Origin: Cliona cf. orientalis
Lineage: Eukaryota > Porifera > Demospongiae > Clionaida > Clionaidae
Direction of reading: 5' to 3'
DNA: 64,000 bases
Assembly (NCBI GenBank): GCA_963930775.1
Contig: OZ005694.1
Coordinates: forward strand, 1,798,001 to 1,862,000
Of this stretch, positions 21,100-33,936 are shown piece after piece (within the stretch, counting starts at the first letter, position 1; each line of letters starts with the position of its first letter). The translations under genes and the position numbers were made by a program. Below the pieces are notes generated by a model, which saw only the letters and a program-made list of their open reading frames with translations, did no database searches and was not told the DNA's origin.

Positions 21100-24000
21100 T
21101 TAGCAGAATCTGATATGGTATATAATGGGCCGAGAAGTAAACTTGATCAGTGGTTCAAGTTCAGGATCTTCAATTCGCTCATGAGCGATGTCATCATCAT
21201 CACCATCACCTTGATTTCGTATGCACCTCAAACCAGCACTGAGAAAAGGCTTGATCAAACTCCACACAACAATGATACAGAATTGAGCGAAGGCGATTCC
21301 AATTGACACCATGAGCAATTTTGACCTTGATTCAGTAGAGTCCCACCTGTACAGAGTTCCAGAACTCAAGACAATAAGGTTCAGCAAGGTAGAGCTTTCT
21401 AGAACTCTCACATCTACTCGTTTGTAAACATTTTTGATCGATATGAAATAAAATAAGAAGGCTATGAACATTAACAGTGCAAATACATTTAGTTCTGGAT
21501 TGTCCACTGAAGTTACTGTGAGTAGAACCAGGAGTACTCCTCGAACAAGAAGCATTGCTCCAAACCAGTATCGGTGCTTATCCTTCAAAGGAGAGAAGTA
21601 AGCATCGTATACAGGGGCTAGTTTGTTGATCCACTTGAGTGGCCTTAGATGAGACACTCTCCTCAAAGGCTGAATGAACAGAAGCAGGAGTGTGTAGGGA
21701 AGCCACAGGAACACAAGAGTAGCAATGACCACTATGAAAAGGTAAATATGAGGGTGTTGGCAGTAGCGTAGGTTTCCATCAAGATACCACACAGCATAGG
21801 AAGTGTTCTGTGGATGTCGTGCTATCACTGCAACTGAAGTGGCATCTATCACAGTACGAAGGAGCTTCATGTAAGATAGAAGGAAAAGTGTGGCTAAAAG
21901 AGGAACAGCTCTGCTACCGATGAGGTTAGTGAGGCGAGAGGAGTAGCGGCAAGCAACAATGATAACACCTGCAATGGCCCAGATGTAGAATGGGAATAAA
22001 AATTGCAGCCATGTCTTCCAATAAGCATCCAGTCCAACAAAGAAGCAAATCTCAATTCCAAAATCCAAATTGAGCCAGGCAGTAAAGACTTGAAGAAATA
22101 TGAATAAGTAATTTGCTCCAATATCTACAGGAAAGAGAATTATTTTGTAGGCCCATACAATATTAGCATAGAAGATGACTCCATTTATGAGTCCTTGAGT
22201 GGCAGTGAGGTTGAGTGCAAGGATAAAGAACACAAGGAGGACACCAGCAGCAGCAAAGGCAAGCAGGAGCACCACGTTATGACTGTTGGGACATTCAATG
22301 CACTGGGATGATCCAATTGCCAGGCTAAAGCTGTCCTTGCAGGCACCACACAGGATGCCGATTCGGTTGGAGGCACACTGCTTGCTGGGATAATCTCCAA
22401 TGTTGACTGTCTTGTTGCCTGACTTGCAGTAGAGTAGTGGACAGAATCTATTATACATGATACCAGTACTAATACTCTCATTGAAGGTTGCATTCACCCA
22501 CACAGTGCCATTCCACTGCAGAAGACCATTTTTATTTTCTACTAAACAAATGAAGCCATTGTTAGCCAAGACAGGATAACAGCTGCATGTGGTTTTATCA
22601 TGATTAAGAGTCAGTCCTAGAGGGCAACCTGGGAGTAAGGTGATATTTATGAAAATTGGTGTTGTTAAAAGTTTAGGCATGATACAACCAGACTGATTAT
22701 ACAAATTATAATCAGATATTTGATTCTTGATAATATTTTCATATCTAAAGATATCGTATTCTTTTGATATATTGCTAATGTAACCAGACACTGGAAGGGA
22801 TGATATTTGTAACAATAAAAGTTCATAATGATATTTTGAGTAAATGGTATAGTTGAAAGGAACACATTTTTCACTGTCGATTACCAGTTGCGATTTATCT
22901 CGTTTTGAGTGAGAATCTGAATAAAGGGATCTGGCATGGATCGTACCAACTGTATTACCAAAGTCATAACCCACTATACATGCAGGTAATGTGATGGTTT
23001 CACCACGATAAACACTGGTATTTCTGAAAATATATGAGATATTAGCACACTGTGGTTTACCATTGGAGTCACAGAGACACACACGCTGAGGAGCAGAGGA
23101 TACTGGAGATAGGGTCTCGTTGAGGCCAGGGTCAAAGGAGATGTCATCGTGATCATTGCCTGGACAGTGAGGTCTTCCCTGTTTATTCACAAAACCTATG
23201 AAATATACACTACATGAGCGATCCCTTATACTTGCTCCATACATATGGTGACCAACACTGCACTGTGCATTGTTTTCTATAAATGATATTTTAGCGGAGT
23301 AGTCTGTGATCATGAATATACAAGGTGGTGAAGACTGAGAATACACTGCTCCACCAACATCAAAATTAATGCTGTGTTATTGATAAACTGAATACTCGAC
23401 TGATATCCCACTGTGGTCATGAGTAATGATGGTATGGTACTATAGAGAGCACCTCCTTGAAATGCAGAGTTGTTGAAAAAGAATAATTTGGAATAATCAA
23501 CAATGATAGAGGGGTGGACACCTGCTTCTATATAAATTGCACCACCATTGACTTGTACACTGCTGTATTTGACGATAGTTTTGAAGAGAGGATCCTTGAA
23601 ATACTGTCACTAAAGTTTACATGTCCTGTTAATGTTACTACACTAGAATATGCCATTATAATTGATTGACTTTGATGTCTGTATGACTGAAATGTGCTAT
23701 TGCTCACAATTATCCCATCACTAAGATTACTCATAATAAAGCAGTTTTCTTTGAATGTACAGTTATCCAGTAAAGCTTGTGTGCCTCTGGCTATAATAAG
23801 AATAAAAGAAATGAGGTCGTTAATGCCAGAGTAGCCATAGAGGTTGGAGCTCTTCACTGTAATGTGGCTCGTTTTAAGCTGTATTGCAGGACATCTCATT
23901 GTCAGGGTTGTGATGTTCACAAAGCTGACATTGAAGAACTGAATAAGTGTGCACTTTGGTTCAACAACTTGCATACCAAACTAATGGTCAATGATGACGT

Positions 24001-24746
24001 TCTCTCTGGATTCTGCAGCTCCTTTCATGATAAATGAGTGGAAATTTTGTACAGTCAAGTCCTTTGTATAGTTGTGGACTCCACACATGAATATCAGTGT
24101 TATATTGACATAGTTTTGTAAAAAGAACTCACTGCTATGCTCAGCTAAGTAGTCCATTGTGTGACAGAGCTGACCAGCTGCTGTTTCCAGGGCAAGAGCT
24201 GAGAGGCTCTGTTGGTGAGACGTAATAGACCCCTTCCTTCTTGGTCTCAGCTAGCACATAAATCAGTCCAAATATTAAGACATTGACAAATTACACTAAG
24301 TGCATTAAAAAAGAACAGAAACAAGTATAAAAACAATTGAATAAAATTGAAGAATGAAGTAGGGATGGCAGGATCAAAAAGTACACAAACAAGAGATTAA
24401 ATCGCATCTACTATACATCCCTACGCTTGCTTTTTGAGGGGTGTAAAAATAACCAATAATAAGGAATCAAAATTGATGAACCCAAACCATTGTGACAACG
24501 TAACTAGGCCCCGGGAACAACCTGAGCTGAATGTCTCCCATATCATCATGACTGACCACACTCAACAAACACGGCAACATTAATAGGTGCAAAATGGTCG
24601 AGAAAACAAGCGTAGGGATGTATAGTAGATGCGATTTAATCTCTTGTTTGTGTACTTTTTGATCCTGCCATCCCTACTTCATTCTTCAATTTTATTCAAT
24701 TGTTTTTATACTTGTTTAAGACAGGCGAGAGAAAGAAAGTCTTCAT
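21100..24746 (-). pseudogene. POMP-repeat membrane protein, type A, multiply disrupted
   Basis: The C-terminal 748 codons (21100-23346) are open. They contain CLCDSNGKPQC, CSCYPVLANNG, CGACKDSFSLAIGSSQCIEC, about ten membrane helices and the acidic tail, with an altered end HIRFC instead of KYTK. Upstream of 23346 about 5 extra bases shift the frame. About 0.5 kb of beta-helix is deleted near 23550. A CAG-to-TAG change lies at about 23981. Eight bases are missing in the CPPGQL segment near 24176. A 441-bp foldback insert (24282-24722) splits the signal-peptide coding region. The predicted original ATG is at 24744-24746. The open 3' half could still yield a membrane-region protein if transcribed from an internal start, but nothing shows this. 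Confidence 0.8.
24282..24722. mobile_element. Foldback insertion in the signal-peptide region
   Basis: TTAAGAC occurs at 24275-24281 and 24716-24722. The copy near 29.57 kb has an uninterrupted TATTAAGACAGGGGAGAG. The insert has inverted arms of about 115 bases (24321-24440 and 24595-24715) sharing GTAGGGATGGCAGGATC and ATCGCATCTACTATACATCC. No coding content. Confidence 0.75.
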
Positions 24747-24832
24747 TTTTTCACTTTATCAGCTCTATATTTTGTCATGCAGAAGGAGCATGCACAGACA
24801 CGCAGCTATATAGCTAGTGAGGTTGACTTAAG

Positions 24833-24937
24833 TACAGCTGGTCAAGCATGGTTGGTAGAGAGGTTAAGAAGCCACGATAAGCAGTGTTATGGTTTTGGCT
24901 TCTTTATCTCTCTACCACCCATGCTTGACCAGCTGTA
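24833..24937. repeat. Hairpin upstream of type A gene
   Basis: TACAGCTGGTCAAGCATGG at 24833 and the inverted copy ending at 24937 form arms of about 42 bases around a loop of about 20 bases. The same hairpin sits at 50748-50852 upstream of the open type A copy, next to its TATA-like motif. Confidence 0.7.
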
Positions 24938-25099
24938 ATACTAGGCTAAGGACTACAGATCAGCACACACGCGACACACTGCATCTATTTGTACACTATA
25001 ATAAAGTAGATTTTTTTAATTGCTCAGATGCGTAGACCTTGAACAAATGTATATAGCTACACGATGATGAAACAGCAAACAAATCAGTTATAGGACATT

Positions 25100-25300
25100 A
25101 AATTAAATATTGAGATATTTCACCCTGGATCTTATGTTCATAGTTGAAGATATCATGTTCATTTGATTCATTGCTATTGTCAGCAGATACTGGCAGTGAA
25201 GATGTTTGCAACAATAAAATTTCATAATCACGTTTTGAGTAAACTCTATATAGTTTAAAGGAGCACATTTTTCACTGTCGATTACTTGTTGCAATCTGTC
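25100..25300 (-). pseudogene. Small internal fragment of the membrane-protein gene
   Basis: About 200 bases matching the SEKCAP..NYT..LLL.TSSLPVS..DIF segment (compare 27470-27620). It begins and ends abruptly and is joined on the right to a repeat with GGCACGCGGGGTATGTGCTC. Confidence 0.7.
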
Positions 25301-25815
25301 TTGGCCATGAGGGATATTGCAATGGCACGCGGGGTATGTGCTCTATGAGCTCTAGTTTAGTAGAGACTTCCGGGGCGCGGGATGGTTGCTAAGAATCCGG
25401 GACTGTCCCAGAGATTCAGGGACAGTTGGAGCCTATGACATTGACATTGTAAATGAGAAATTTCGCTTAGCTATATAATATATGATTCCATGCTATTTCT
25501 ATAATTTGCTAGACTGTGAAACTTTATCTCCCACAGATTCCGGCACGATGCATAAATCTTCATCTTTTGTGCAAAACCACACAATTTAAAATTGTTCATT
25601 ATTCCTCAAAAGTTTACAGCACTTATAACAATACAAGCAAAAAATCCAATGATAATGAAAGGAGGAAGGATTCACTAACAACTATAGGTATGCAAAAATT
25701 GTTTAGTGGCTGCTAATTTAGTAATGGCAAACTAAAATTAATGTATAGCAGAAAAAAATTAATTGTCAATTAACTATTCAAGTTTGCAGTTTAAGTTTAT
25801 TTTGGTATATCTGCT
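25301..25815. repeat. Repeat fragment and shared 3' flank
   Basis: 25326-25372 matches 30950-30985 in inverse orientation. From about 25480 the sequence is the family 3' flank, with AAGTTTATTTT at about 25793. Confidence 0.55.
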
Positions 25816-28800
25816 TCATTTTGTGTATTTAGCAGAAGCTGATATGGTGATGGGCCGAGGAGTATAATCGATCAGCGGTTCAAGTTCAGGATCTTCAATT
25901 CGCTCATGAACGATGTCATCACCATCAATGATCTCGTCAATGACGTCATGGCCATGATTTTGTCTGCACCTCCAACCAGCACTGAGAAAAGGCTTGATCA
26001 AACTCCACACAACAATGACACAGAATTGAACAAAGGTGATTCCAATTGATACCATAAGCAATTTTGACCTTGATTCGGTAGATTCCCACCTATACAGAGT
26101 TCCAGCACTCAAGATAATAAGGTTCAGCAAGGTAGAACTTTCTAGAACTCTCACGTCTACTCGCTTATAAACATTTTTGATCGATATGAAATAAAATAAG
26201 AAGGCTATGAACAGAAACAGTGCAAACACATTCAGTTCTGGATTGTATACTGAAGTTACTATCAATAGAACCAGGAGTATTCCTCGAATAAGAAGCATTA
26301 CTCCAAACCAGTATCGGTGCTTATCTTTCAAAGGAGAGAAGTAAGCATCGTAGACAGGGGCTAACTTGTTGATCCACTTGAGTGGCCTTAGATGAGACAC
26401 TCTCATCAAGGGCTGAATAAACAGAAGCACGAGTGTATAGGGAAGCCACAAGAATATAAAAGTATCAATGGCCGCTATAAAAAGGTAAATGTGAGGGAGC
26501 TGGCAGTAGCGTAGATTTCCATCGAGGGACCACACGGCATAGGAGGTGTTCTGTGGGTATCGCGCTATCATGGCAACTGAGGTGGCATCTATCACAGTAC
26601 GAAGGAGCTTCATGTAAGATAGAAGGAAGAGTGTGGCTAGAAGAGGAACAGCTCTGCTGCCGATGAGGTTAGTGAGGCGAGAGGAATAGTGGCAAGCAAC
26701 AATGATAACACCAGCAATGGCCCAGATGTAGAAAGGGAATAGAAATTGCAGCCATGTCTTCCAATAAGTATCCAGTCCAACATAAAAACAAGTCTCAATT
26801 CCAAAATCCAAGTTGAGCCAGGCAATGAAAACTTTAAGAAATGTGAATAAATAATTTCTTCCAATGTCTGCAGGAAAAAGTATTATCTTGTAGGCCCATA
26901 CAATGTTAGCATAGAAGATGACTCCGTTAATGAGTCCTTGAGTGGCAGTGAGGTTGAGTGCAAGGATAAAGAACACAAGGAGGACACCAGCAGCAGCAAA
27001 GGCAAGCAGGAGCGCCACGTTATGACTGTTGAGACATTCAATGCACCGAGAAGATCCAATTACAAGGCTAAAGCTGTCCATGCAGGCACCACACAGGATA
27101 CCAGTTCGGTTGGAGGCACACTGCTCATTGGGATCATCTCCAATGTTGACTGTCTTGTTGCCTGACTTGCAGTAGAGTAGGGGACAGAATCTGTTGTATA
27201 TGATGCCAGTGCTGTGACCCTCATTGAAGGTTGCATTCACCCACACAGTGCCGTTCTACTGCAGGATACCAGTTTTGTTTTTCACTAAACAACTGAAGCC
27301 ATTATTAGCCAAGACAGGATAACAGCTGCATGTGGTTTCATCATGATTGAGAGTCAGTCCTGGAGGGCAGCCTGGGAGTAAGGTGATATTTATGAAAATT
27401 GGGAGTGTTAGGAGTAGAGGCGGGATACAACCAGACTGATTATGTATCGAGTCAAGAGCACCCTTGATCAGATCTTCATAGCTAAAGATATCTTGCTGAG
27501 TTGATTCTTTGCTAACGTAACCAGATACTGGCAGAGATGATGCTTCTAACAATAAAATCACGTTTTGAGTAAACTGTATAGTTTAAAGGAGCACATTTTT
27601 CACTGTCGATTACTTGTTGCGATTTATCTTGTTTTGAGAGAAAATCTGAATAAAGGAATCTAGCATGGATCGTACCAACTGTAGTGCCAAAGTCATAACC
27701 CACTATACATGCAGACAATGTGATGGTTTCACCACGATAAACACTGGTGTTAGTGAAAATGTATGAGATATTAGTACACTGTGGTTTACCATTGGAGTCA
27801 CAGAGACACACACGCTGAGGAGCAGAGCATACTGGAGATAGGGTCTTGTTGAGGCCAGGGTCAAAGGAGAAGATATTAACGTACCCATCAGGTTTATAAA
27901 CTGTTTTAAAACAGTGAGGTTTTCCTTGTTCATTCACGAAAATTATGAAATTTATAGAACATGAATCATCCCTTACACTTGCTCCGTACATGTGGTGACC
28001 AACACCATGTTGTGCATGGTTTCCTATAAAAGATATTTTAGCGGAGTAGTCTGTGATCATGAATATGCAAGGTTGAGATGACTGAGAATACACTGCTCCA
28101 CCAACATCAAATGCTGTGTTGTTTATAAACTGAATACTGGACTGATATCCCACTGTGGCCATTAATTAACAATGATGGAATTCTACTATAGAGAGCACCT
28201 CCTTGAAATGCAGAGTTGTTGATAAAGAGTAATTTGGAATAATTGCCAACAATGATAGCCGGGCGGTCACCTGCTTCAGATTCTATACAAATTGTACCAC
28301 CTTGCACTTGTGCAGAATTCATAGTGAAATTTACTGATTTATTTGTGTTGATAATCATGGTTCCATAAAATAAATATATTGCTCCTCCATAACCTGCTGC
28401 ACTATTGCCAAAAAATTTGATACCACTTGTGTTCACATAAACAGTTGAATTTACTAACTGTAGAGCTCCTCCAGACTCTGCAAAATTGTGGCTGAAAGTC
28501 AGGTTTGCTTCACTGTCAACAATCAATGTTGCACTGTCAAAGAAAATGGCTCCACCAACGTTACCGGTTGTAACAAAATTGTATCTAAATATCACACATG
28601 ATTCAGCACCTACAGTGATCATTCCACCTGCCATGTTCACCGCTCCACCACCCATGTTATCTGCAGTATTATTCATAAAGATCACCCTTGCTTTAGCGCT
28701 GATGTGTATCATTGCATCATTATACCCAGCCACTGCTCCTCCCCCACCGAAGCTTGTTAAGTTGACAAAGTACACAGTTGCACCTGTTGTGATGTTAAGC

Positions 28801-29601
28801 AAAGAGTCAAGTTCAGGGTGAGTTGTTTCTAGATTCACTGCTGCACCATATGCACCTCGGAATGAAGGATTGGTCCCTACAATACTACTGTCAGTAAAGT
28901 TTACATTTCCTGCTAATATTACTACACTAGAATATGCCTTAATAATTGAATGTAATTGATGTCTGTACAACTGAAATGTGCTATTGCTCACAATTATCCC
29001 ATCACTAATATAACTCATAACAAAGCAGTTTTCTTTGAATGTACAGTTATCCAGTAAAGCTTATGAGCCTCTGCCTGTAATATAGATGAAAGATAATCTT
29101 TCATTTATGCCAGGGTAGCCATAGAGGTTGGAGCTCTTCACTGTAATGTGGCTCTCTTCAAGATATATTGCAGGATATCTCATTGTCAGGGTTGTGATGT
29201 TCACAAAGCTGACATTGAAGAACTGAATAACTGTGCACCATATTTTACAATCTTCCATACCAAACTGATGGTCAGTGATGACATTCTCTCTGGATTCTCC
29301 AGCTCCTTTCATGATACATGAGTGGAGGTTTTGTACAGTTAAGTTCTTTGTATAGTTGTGGACTCCACACATGAATATCAGTGTTACATTGACGTGGTCT
29401 GGTGAAAAGAACTCACTGCTATGCTCGGCTAAGTAGTCCATTGTGTGACAGAGCTGATCAGGTGGGCAGCTGCTGTTTCCAGGGCAAGAGCTGAGAGACT
29501 CTGTTGGTCAGACGTAGTAGACCACATCCTTCTTGGATTCAGCTAGCACATAAAATTAGTCCACATAATATTAAGACAGGGGAGAGAAAGAAACTCTTCA
29601 T
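25816..29601 (-). pseudogene. POMP-repeat membrane protein, type A, near full length but disrupted
   Basis: All regions are present in order. The presumed ATG is at 29599-29601, and the N-terminal module lies at 29061-29500. The beta-helix (28107-29018) has GGGAV, MGGGAV, VGGAI, SGGAL and YGGAI repeats. Cys-rich modules and a membrane region follow, with a tail ending SAKYTK. Lesions: TGA at about 29505, CAA-to-TAA at 29059-29061, a frameshift near 28160, an 8-base deletion near 27557, and TGG-to-TAG at about 27257. The last 476 codons (25816-27246) are open and well conserved. Paralogues at 33-40 kb and 47-50.7 kb are the closest by eye. Confidence 0.85.
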
Positions 29602-30294
29602 TTTCATTTATTGATCCTATCAACTCTAGGATCTATGCTTTATCAAGAAGAGTGAGAGATCAAAAGAGCGTGCACAGACACGCATCTAGCGAGGCTGCTT
29701 ATGGTCAAGCGTGGATGGTAGAGAACGCGTAAGATAATTAAATTTTTGAAATTGCCAGCATACTCGTAATACTGTAGTAAAAATGTGCACAGTGGATTAA
29801 CACCTAACTAGGCTAGGTAATCAAACTGAGTCATAACTGATGCACTGCATCTACATCCTGCAGAACATCTATGCACACACTAATGAAATGAGTTTTTCAT
29901 AATCATGAGAAAGGGGATCATAGTACGGCAGCCAATAGTACAGGCTGCCAGTGCACATTTGGGACCCCATTAATTTTGTGAATGCATCAAGTAAAAATTG
30001 GGCCTTAGGTACACTTGGCCAATTTCACCCCCAAAAGGTGGGAATAGGTGCAAAGTGTGATTCAGAGAATGTACAAAATTCACATTTCAAATTCTTCAGG
30101 CTTTCATAGAGGGGATCATATTATGGTTTTTCATGCAATTTCACGTATTGAAGTGTTCCTAAGTCCCAATGTTTTATTTGATGTGTTCACATTAGTGATC
30201 TGGGTCCAAGTGCTCTACTACATGATGTCTATACTACCACCAGGGTAATTAAATTAAAGAAAATGGTTGTAATTAATCGTTACAAATTGGTCAT
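29602..30294. other. Upstream flank, no gene recognised
   Basis: 29650-29720 keeps part of the type A upstream block (GCACAGACACGCATCTAG, GGTCAAGCGTGGATGGTAG) but only one hairpin arm. The rest, including a 66-codon frame at 30048-30248, shows no resemblance to a known protein. Confidence 0.45.
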
Positions 30295-31349
30295 TAACCC
30301 TAGGCGCATGCGCCGCAGGGTTACGGTAGTCGTTCTGTGTGTCTGTGTGTCTGTCTGTTACCAGGCTAGTTGCTACATACCTTATTTATATATACATTGA
30401 AAGTGAGGTGTCATTAGGCTTCTGGTGGCAATTTTAACAAATGAAACGTGTAGAATTCGTTGAAAACGCTTTGTTCAAAAGTTACAGCGACATAATTTGC
30501 TGATCATCTCTGCCTTCTTCACTTCTTGACGAACTCTCGATGGACAAAAGTGACAGCGATGGCTTCTTTTCCAAAAGACTAGGATGTAGGACTAACGATA
30601 TGTCTTATAACTCGACTGACTCATCACTGATCACAGTACACTCTGAACGCTTCTTGGCTTTCTTGTGTAGCGCTATACAATGTCTGCACTATATTGATAG
30701 GTGAATAAAAGGCTAGTGCACGGTATAGCGCATACTGGCATGTATATATACGTAGATCTTTTCTCATTTCGGCATAATGACATTATATCGAAGCATAATT
30801 ATAGGCTTAATCAGTGACCAATTTAAAACAAATTCATGAAAACCGAGGGTTTCGCACTATTAGTGCTTCATTAACTTAGATTCCTGAAGGCTTCTGATCT
30901 TGGCAGTGTTGATTTAGTGGGGGAGCCCTTATCATGCAATTAGATACATAACTAGAGCTCTGTAGAGCACATACCCCGCGCGCCATGTAGCCACTCTAGC
31001 GTAGTATTGCAACACTATGAGGCACACATCATGACGTGACGACCCTTTCCAACACAGTGCTTGAGCATGCGCAGTCGCATCCGCATACTATTATGCTAAA
31101 AGAGTGGGTGTGGTCGATAAACCACAGGCATGCTGAACAGAAAATGCACGATTTGTAGAACTAGTAAGCCTTTTTGAGAAATTCGAAGCGCGTGCAAACC
31201 ATTTTTTCACCGATATCTACCGATTGGTTATGCTTATAGCACGCACAGACGCCTAGAACTCGAGATCTGGCGATTTTCGTGCCGACGACGACAACGACAA
31301 CAGACGTACAAACCGATTGCTTTACCCCTAGCGCATGCGCGCGGGGTAA
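30295..31349. repeat. Repeat with palindromic GCGCATGCGC termini, interrupted
   Basis: The left edge is TAACCCTAGGCGCATGCGCC..GGGTTA and the right edge is TTACCCCTAGCGCATGCGCG..GGGGTAA, each self-complementary. A stretch near 30880-30945 (TTGATTTAGTGGGGGAGCCC) matches 44220-44270 and 62720-62755, so this may be two related inserts on either side of ancestral DNA. A short relative is at about 45600-45710. No ORF of note. Confidence 0.45.
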
Positions 31350-31561
31350 TAATAATATTATTCATACGATGTCATAGTAGTGCATGTGGATGTCCAAGGG
31401 CACTAAGTCTTGAATATATAACTTGCAGTTTCCTTCCACATGGGTGCTTACCCAGGATAATAATTCAATGATTATACAGCTGTTTAATACGTTGGCACAT
31501 GGGTACTCACCCTATACCACTATAGCAACTCTACAATGTAGCTACAATTACGGTAGCTATA
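31350..31561. repeat. Ancestral segment shared with 44280-44440 and 62770-62940
   Basis: Shared blocks include AACTTGCAGTTT, the ATAATAATT...ACAGCTG block and CACTATAGCAACTCTA-like sequence. No gene. Confidence 0.5.
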
Positions 31562-31762
31562 CCGAGAAATCTTCGAGGGATAAAACTTTCATGGATCAGT
31601 AGGAAAGGAGCATTTCACGGAGAAAACTTTCGCAGAATGTTAAAACTGGTTGCATAATGGGTGTGGCATACCCAGAATTTTGTGGAGAAAATTTTTGCGG
31701 ATGGCAAAAAAATCGCGAAATTTGGTGAAAGTTTTCTCCCTTGAAAGTTTCCCGCTCTGTGG
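31562..31762. mobile_element. MITE with TA target
   Basis: Inverted termini CCGAGAAATCTTCGAGGGAT and GAAAGTTTCCCGCTCTGTGG (imperfect), with subterminal AAAACTTTCA / TGAAAGTTTT blocks and TA on both sides. Several internal AAACTTTC and TGGAGAAAA motifs. Confidence 0.6.
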
Positions 31763-31864
31763 TAATCCAAGCTCTTGATCTGGATCTTTTTATAACGGAT
31801 CAACTGTTGCAACAAAAATACTAGAACACCCTGTGTTAATGTGATAACACTAGCTACTCAGTTT

Positions 31865-32335
31865 TTACAGCACCATCCATTCGTCACTGCCTAACAGGTC
31901 TAAGCCAGTCCCAGAGGTGGGAGGAGCCAGTGACTTGGAACCACACCCACTTGTCCCTCCATCACTGGCAGCATTACTCTTCTCTCTGTAGTCACTGGAA
32001 TCTGCAAAGTCAGCAATAACAGACGTAGCGACTTGTCGAGTGATAGTTCGAAGTTCTTGAGCATCTGCTTCTAAATCTTCAAAAACATCATCTTAAGTGA
32101 TCAGAATTTGGGTTTTTGCGAGTAGAATCAACTTTGACTGAAGAATTGCTCATTGAAGTAGGTAGCTCTGTGGATTGAGCTGTTGCCATGGCGACCACCG
32201 AGTGGATGTGGGCAGAGTCAGGAGGTGTGGTGTTCGAGGAGGAGGAGGAGAGGGAGGTGATGGAGAAGGGGAAGATCGGGGCAGTTGATGCTGGTCGCAA
32301 ACTTTGGTATATTATGATCCAGATTGGTGGTATAA
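31865..32335 (-). pseudogene. Tail of an unidentified ORF, copy 2 of 3 (best preserved)
   Basis: On the minus strand the frame ending at TAA 31865-31867 reads EDLEADAQELRTITRQVATS, then an Asp/Ser-rich stretch and SDEWMVL-stop. A second frame (32088-32300, MRPAST..PFSITSLSSSSS..) is probably its upstream part after a frameshift or small intron near 32095. The three copies differ mostly by indels in the same places, so a real coding ancestor is likely. I do not recognise the family. Confidence 0.5.
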
Positions 32336-32437
32336 ATTAAGGAGAAGGTGCTGGCCGCCCACAGGACCGGGATTAGTCATGTGATCATTCCTCGGAGAAA
32401 CGAGAAGGACTTGAAGGAGCTACCCAGAGGAATGAAG
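32336..32437 (+). pseudogene. LONP2-like penultimate-exon fragment, copy 2
   Basis: Reads [20 protein letters not shown] then [14 protein letters not shown], matching the GG[IV]K[ED][20 protein letters not shown] region near the C-terminus of peroxisomal Lon protease 2. A GT donor follows the AAG at 32437, and joining to the exon at 32716 keeps the frame. Four extra bases before the ATT codon break the usual GGIK start. The AAA and catalytic domains are absent, so no protease can be made. Confidence 0.8.
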
Positions 32438-32715
32438 GTCGGCAAGCCAATGTTTGACCATCAGTTACACGGGCTAGCTAGGGGGGATCAGGAGAATGTC
32501 AGTGGTGGGAGAATGTCCGATGGTTCGATATAGGGGACTCTATGGGCTGAAGTGTGTGTGATGTCTACAACATTTATTTAACCAAGAGAAACAATAGTTC
32601 TGTAAAGTACATTATAATAAGCTACAATGCAAAAGTAGGGTACACTATGTCTACTTTTAAGGTTGAACATCCACAGTATAGCTACATTTTTTGTTCTTTG
32701 TTTCTCCTTTTGCAG

Positions 32716-32781
32716 GAGATACTGAAGTTCACACTAGTTGGCACACTGGAAGAGGTGCTGCTGAGTGCTTTTGAAGGATGA
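32716..32781 (+). pseudogene. LONP2-like terminal-exon fragment, copy 2
   Basis: After the acceptor TTTCTCCTTTTGCAG comes a 66-base open segment EILKFTLVGTLEEVLLSAFEG-stop, matching the last residues of LONP2-type proteins (pattern ..DEVL..AF.G). The C-terminal peroxisomal targeting tripeptide (SKL-type) of typical LONP2 is not present. Confidence 0.75.
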
Positions 32782-33350
32782 GGGCTAAGGCCTGTCAGCA
32801 AACTATGACAGTAGCTACTCCACATCTTGATCCCTTCAAACTCTTTTCTATTTCATTTTCAAAGATTCTGAAGTGTTCCTTGATTGTACATGTGGCTACA
32901 ACAGTAAAATTTAATGTCACCTATGCTAATTAGCTAATGATAATTATTATTACTAAACATTGTCTCCATTATTAAATTGCATGACTGACATTGTTTGTGG
33001 GAAATTTCACTTAGCTATATATATATATGATTCTATGCTATTTCTATGATTTGCTAGACTGAAAGTTTATATCTCCCACAGATTCCACGAATCTTCATCT
33101 TTTGTGCAAAACCACGCCATTTAATTATTCCTCAAAAGTTTACAGCACTTATAACAATACAAGCAAAAAATCTAATGATAATGAAAGGGAGAAGGATTCA
33201 CTAACAACTATAGGCATGCAAAAAATGTTTAGTGGCTGCTAATTTAGTACAGAGATCAATGACAAACTAAAATTAATGTGTAGCAGAAAAAATTAATTGT
33301 CAATCAACTATTCAAGTTTGTAGTTGGAGTTTATTTTGGTATTATCTGCA
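32782..33350. repeat. Shared 3' flank of the membrane-protein family
   Basis: 32990-33345 closely matches 25470-25810, including TATTTCTATGATTTGCTAGA and the AGTTTATTTTGG polyadenylation-type site at about 33327. No gene. Confidence 0.6.
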
Positions 33351-33936
33351 TCATTTTGTGTATTTAGCAGAAGCCGGTATGGTAATGGTCCGAGGAGTAA
33401 AATTGATCAGCGGTTCAAGTTCAGGATCTTCAATTCGCTCATGAGCGATATCATCGTCATCGATGATGTCATTGATGACATCATGGCTTTGATTTTGTCT
33501 GCACCTCCAACTAGCATTGAGACAAGGCTTGATCAAACTCCACACAACAATGACACAGAATTGAGCAAAGGTGATTCCAATTGACACCATAAGCAATTGT
33601 GACCTCTATTCAGTAGATTCCCACCTGTACAGAGTTCCAGCAAACAAGATAATAAGGTTCAGTAAGGTAGCACTTTCTAGAACTCTCACATCTACTCACT
33701 TGTAGACATATTTGATAGACATAAAGAAACGTAAAAAGGCTACACTGCAAAAAATTTGGGGTGATATCACTCCAAAAATGGGTGCACTTCACTCTACCAG
33801 TCTGTCACTCCAAAGGAGTGACGCATCAAAGGAGTGAATTCACTCCAAAGATGAGTGGAGTTCACTCATTTAGAAATCACTCCTGAGGAGTGACGCAGCG
33901 CTCACTCCTAAAACGGGTGAACTTCACCCTCATAAT

